From Roseibium aggregatum IAM 12614 (GTDB taxonomy: Bacteria; Pseudomonadota; Alphaproteobacteria; Rhizobiales; Stappiaceae): a stretch of 64,000 nucleotides of DNA. The stretch is taken from contig NZ_AAUW01000025.1 of NCBI RefSeq assembly GCF_000168975.1, forward strand, positions 40,658 to 104,657. Reading direction: 5' to 3'. The position numbers were made by a program, and so were the translations under genes. Of this stretch, positions 61,348 to 64,000 are shown piece after piece; position 1 is the stretch's first letter, and each line of letters begins with the position of its first letter. The notes under the pieces are model-generated. The model ran no database searches. It was not told the origin of the DNA and saw only the letters and a list, made by a program, of their open reading frames with translations.

Positions 61348-63987
61348 ATGAGGGACATTTTTGACGCGCTCGAAAAAGGCCAGAACGAATTTCTGGAGTC
61401 GCTGCATGACGCAACCGCCTGGGGCCCATCTGAACGGTTCACGGCCCTGCAGGCGCAGGCAACGGAACTGTCCAACCTGGGGGAATTGATGGGCAGGGGG
61501 CTGAGCAAGCACCTGACCAGGATTTCAGACGACCACAAGAGCCGTTGGCAGGCGACCGTTGCCGAGTACGGAAAGGCCGTGAAAGACATGGGCGGCGCTC
61601 AGGAGGCCGGCTCACTTTATCAGGCATGGGAGGAATACTGGCAGGACGCCACCCAGCGCACGGTTCTCACCATGGATGTGCTTCGCCAGCGTGGCGACAA
61701 CTTCATGGATCACGAAGAGGCCGGCTGTCCGCCTGTTCTGATTTATGACTACGAGGTGGTGCTGGACGGGGCCGATCTGCCGCGCCCAAGCTGCTACATG
61801 CTGCTGAAAATCATCCCGCCGGCTGATCTGCCCTGCCGCGACCCCAAGCCATTCAAACGACCCTACATCATCATTGATCCGCGCGCGGGGCATGGCGCAG
61901 GGATCGGCGGCTTCAAACCGGACAGTCAGGTGGGTGTTGCCCTCCATGACGGTCACCCCGTCTATTTCGTGGCTTTCAAGCGCATGCCGGAAAAAGGCCA
62001 GACGCTGGCAGACGTGACCCACGCAGAAGCGGCCTTCGTTCGCAAGGTGATGGAACTGCACCCGGAAGCGCCAAATCCTGTCGTGACCGGCAACTGCCAG
62101 GGTGGTTGGGCGACGCTGCTGCTGGCTGCCATGAACCCGGACCTGACCGGGCCGATCATTCTCAATGGCGCACCTGTGTCCACTTGGTCCGGCCGTGTTG
62201 GCGAAAACCCGATGCGCTATAACGCCGGTGTTCTGGGCGGAACGTGGAACGCCATGTATTACTCCGACCTCGGCCACGGCATCTTCGACGGTGCCGACAT
62301 CGTGCAGAATTTTGAAATGCTCAATCCGGCCCGGAACTACTTCGGCAAATACTACGATCTTTATTCAAAGGTCGACACCGAGCCGAAACGCTTCCTGGAG
62401 TTCGAACGCTGGTGGGGCGGGTATTTCCTGCTCAACGAAGCGGAGATGAAATGGATTGTCGAGCAGCTCTTCGTCGGCAACCGTCTTTCCAAGAACGAAG
62501 CGCAGCTCGAAACCGGCCGAAACGTCGACATCAAGCACATTCGTGCGCCGATCATCGTTTTTGCCAGCTACGGCGATAACATCACCCCGCCGCAGCAGGC
62601 CCTCAACTGGATCATCGACACCTACACGGACGAGCGGGAAATCGCCATCCGCGGACAGCGGATCATCTATATGATCCACGAACAGGTCGGACACCTCGGT
62701 ATTTTCGTCTCCTCCAAGATCGCCAAGAAGGAACACACCGAAGTCACCTCGACGCTGAAGACAATCGAGGCGCTGGCACCGGGCCTATATGAGATGACCA
62801 TCGACGACTATGAAGGCCCTCTGCTTGAGCGGGAATTCACGGTGAGCTTCCATGAGCGCAAGATGGAAGACCTGGCAAAGATCGATGACGGCCGGGACGA
62901 TGAAATTCCCTTCGCTGCTGTCGCCCGTGCCTCCGAACAGCAAGCCGAATTCTACGATGTCTGTGTGCGTCCCTTCGTCCAGGCTTTCGTGACAGAGCAG
63001 AGCGCGGACCTGCGCCGCAAGAGCCATCCGCTCAGAATGCAACGGGCGCTGTTCTCCAGCCTCAATCCGGCGCTGGGCTGGTTGCCGGGCATTGCCGAGC
63101 GAGCCAGAAACGAGAGGTCTCCGGCCAGTGCCGGCAACCCGTTTGTGGAACTGGAAAAGGTCAATGCGGCCTTGATCGAGCAATCCATGGATCTCTTCCG
63201 GGATCTGCGCGACACCGCCTATGAAAACCTGTTCTACTCGATCTGGGGAACACCCTACATGCGCTGGTTCGGCCGCAGCAAGCAACCGGGCCGGACACTG
63301 AAGCGCAAGGACGAGCTGCGCAGCCTGCCGCCGGTTCAGGCCGCCCTGATGCATATCGAGGAAGGTGGTTTCTGCGAAGCGGTCATCCGTATGCTGATCC
63401 TGCTTGCCGACAGCCGGGGCAATGTCCGCCGCGACCGTCTGGAAAGGTCTGCCCGTGTTCTGACGCAGGACGAGCCATTCAAATCGCTGACCGCAGACGA
63501 ACGCAGCTTCATACTTCAGGAACAGACGATGATCGTCGAATTTGCGCCGGAACAGGCGCTCGAAACCTTGCCCAAGCTGCTGAAAACGCAAGAAGAGCGG
63601 GAACTCGCCGCCAAGGTTGTCCGCTTCGTGCCCGGGGCGATTGACGAAATGACGCCGCATACCCTGGAAACCCTGCAGCAGTTCCACGAGGTACTGGGTC
63701 TGCCGCCGGTTTCGGAAGACATACTGCATGATCCGCTGGCGGTGACGGATGTCTCTGTCGAGCCAGGCAAGGAAGATACCAGGGCTGCCCAGGAAGAGGC
63801 AGCGAGCAACGCCCCCGCGAAGACACCCGCAAAGCGGACAGCCCCTGTAAAAGCTGCCTCGGCTGCGGCGGTGCCAAGCAAGTCGTCTCCTCGCAAGCCT
63901 GCAACACGCAAGGCGCCGGCGCGCAAGACGGCCGTTTCGCGCAAACCGCGCAGCACCGCGAAGAAACCGCAAGAATCGGCAGAATAA
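61348..63987 (+). CDS. DUF3141 protein, PHA-synthase-like alpha/beta hydrolase with basic tail
   Basis: The 879-residue protein has an N-terminal helical region resembling PhaC (about 1-120), an alpha/beta-hydrolase domain (about 125-480) with nucleophile loop TGNCQGGW (Cys250 in GXCXGG, as in PHA synthases), acid candidate in ASYGDNITPP and His in HEQVGHLGIF, then a large helical domain. The last 70 residues are Lys/Ala/Pro-rich (KTPAKRTAPVKAA, PRKPATRKAPARKT), like histone H1/AlgP tails. DUF3141 members often sit by fabI, phosphate acyltransferase and acetate kinase genes. ATG 61348 has GGAGG upstream. The stop is 14 bases before the window ends. Confidence 0.9.
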   Translation: MRDIFDALEKGQNEFLESLHDATAWGPSERFTALQAQATELSNLGELMGRGLSKHLTRISDDHKSRWQATVAEYGKAVKDMGGAQEAGSLYQAWEEYWQDATQRTVLTMDVLRQRGDNFMDHEEAGCPPVLIYDYEVVLDGADLPRPSCYMLLKIIPPADLPCRDPKPFKRPYIIIDPRAGHGAGIGGFKPDSQVGVALHDGHPVYFVAFKRMPEKGQTLADVTHAEAAFVRKVMELHPEAPNPVVTGNCQGGWATLLLAAMNPDLTGPIILNGAPVSTWSGRVGENPMRYNAGVLGGTWNAMYYSDLGHGIFDGADIVQNFEMLNPARNYFGKYYDLYSKVDTEPKRFLEFERWWGGYFLLNEAEMKWIVEQLFVGNRLSKNEAQLETGRNVDIKHIRAPIIVFASYGDNITPPQQALNWIIDTYTDEREIAIRGQRIIYMIHEQVGHLGIFVSSKIAKKEHTEVTSTLKTIEALAPGLYEMTIDDYEGPLLEREFTVSFHERKMEDLAKIDDGRDDEIPFAAVARASEQQAEFYDVCVRPFVQAFVTEQSADLRRKSHPLRMQRALFSSLNPALGWLPGIAERARNERSPASAGNPFVELEKVNAALIEQSMDLFRDLRDTAYENLFYSIWGTPYMRWFGRSKQPGRTLKRKDELRSLPPVQAALMHIEEGGFCEAVIRMLILLADSRGNVRRDRLERSARVLTQDEPFKSLTADERSFILQEQTMIVEFAPEQALETLPKLLKTQEERELAAKVVRFVPGAIDEMTPHTLETLQQFHEVLGLPPVSEDILHDPLAVTDVSVEPGKEDTRAAQEEAASNAPAKTPAKRTAPVKAASAAAVPSKSSPRKPATRKAPARKTAVSRKPRSTAKKPQESAE

Positions 63988-64000
63988 TAAGAGGGGGCGT

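Noticed and set aside
62785..63972. 395-codon minus-strand frame opposite DUF3141
   Set aside because: Antisense shadow of a confident gene without ribosome site or recognisable domains.

Overview
The window is GC-rich DNA from an alphaproteobacterium. The best match by gene content is a marine Stappiaceae/Roseibium (Labrenzia)-type member of the Hyphomicrobiales. This rests on the hisD-UPF0262-phosphatase-infA-maf-yacG block with tRNA-Phe nearby, a gbpR-chvE-gguABC locus of Agrobacterium type, UPF0314 and DUF2948 genes, minCDE on a chromosome, and a fabI-DUF3141 pair. No phage, insertion sequence, rRNA operon or CRISPR array is visible.

Layout. 1-5.4 kb: housekeeping genes (DUF3124 fragment, DUF2948, hisD, UPF0262, low-molecular-weight phosphatase, GNAT, infA, maf, yacG). 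5.4-7.9 kb: a secreted 5'-nucleotidase behind a PHO-box promoter, then tRNA-Phe. 8-18.4 kb: a LysR regulator divergent from an ABC sugar importer (chvE-gguA-gguB) that runs into gguC, an IlvD/Edd dehydratase, an L-arabinose/D-galactose 1-dehydrogenase and a ketoglutarate-semialdehyde dehydrogenase; together they form a non-phosphorylative pentose route ending in 2-oxoglutarate. 18.6-23.9 kb (minus): ytfQ-ytfR-ytfT-yjfF importer with its GntR regulator as last gene. 24.3-31.7 kb: a third sugar importer with a Gfo/Idh oxidoreductase and a TIM-barrel isomerase-like enzyme, controlled by a divergent LacI regulator with three phased operators.

31.8-38.7 kb: UPF0314, prfC, a CHASE4-GGDEF diguanylate cyclase, minC-minD-minE and a small orphan HTH-like protein. 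38.8-45.7 kb: a hybrid histidine kinase and response regulator divergent from a phosphonate-type importer (phnD-phnC-phnE-phnE). 46-51.1 kb: an EamA exporter, an ABC-2 efflux system with HlyD-type lipoprotein, and an orphan ParA/VirC1-like ATPase. 51.7-57 kb: a secreted alpha/beta hydrolase, a Tae4-like peptidoglycan amidase with a putative periplasmic immunity protein, a LysR regulator, a 48-residue small protein, a methyltransferase and an MFS transporter. 57-64 kb: oxyR divergent from katG, then fabI and a DUF3141 protein resembling polyhydroxyalkanoate synthase.

The window is dominated by solute import (four binding-protein-dependent systems, each with its own regulator) and by clear DNA/RNA signals: dyad operators for LysR, GntR, LacI and OxyR regulators, a PHO box, a hairpin after every binding-protein gene, and a possible multibranched RNA between chvE and gguA. 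The most novel protein-level signal is the isolated Tae4-like toxin with its neighbour at 52.8-53.6 kb. Everything here was read by eye; no database search or folding program was run.
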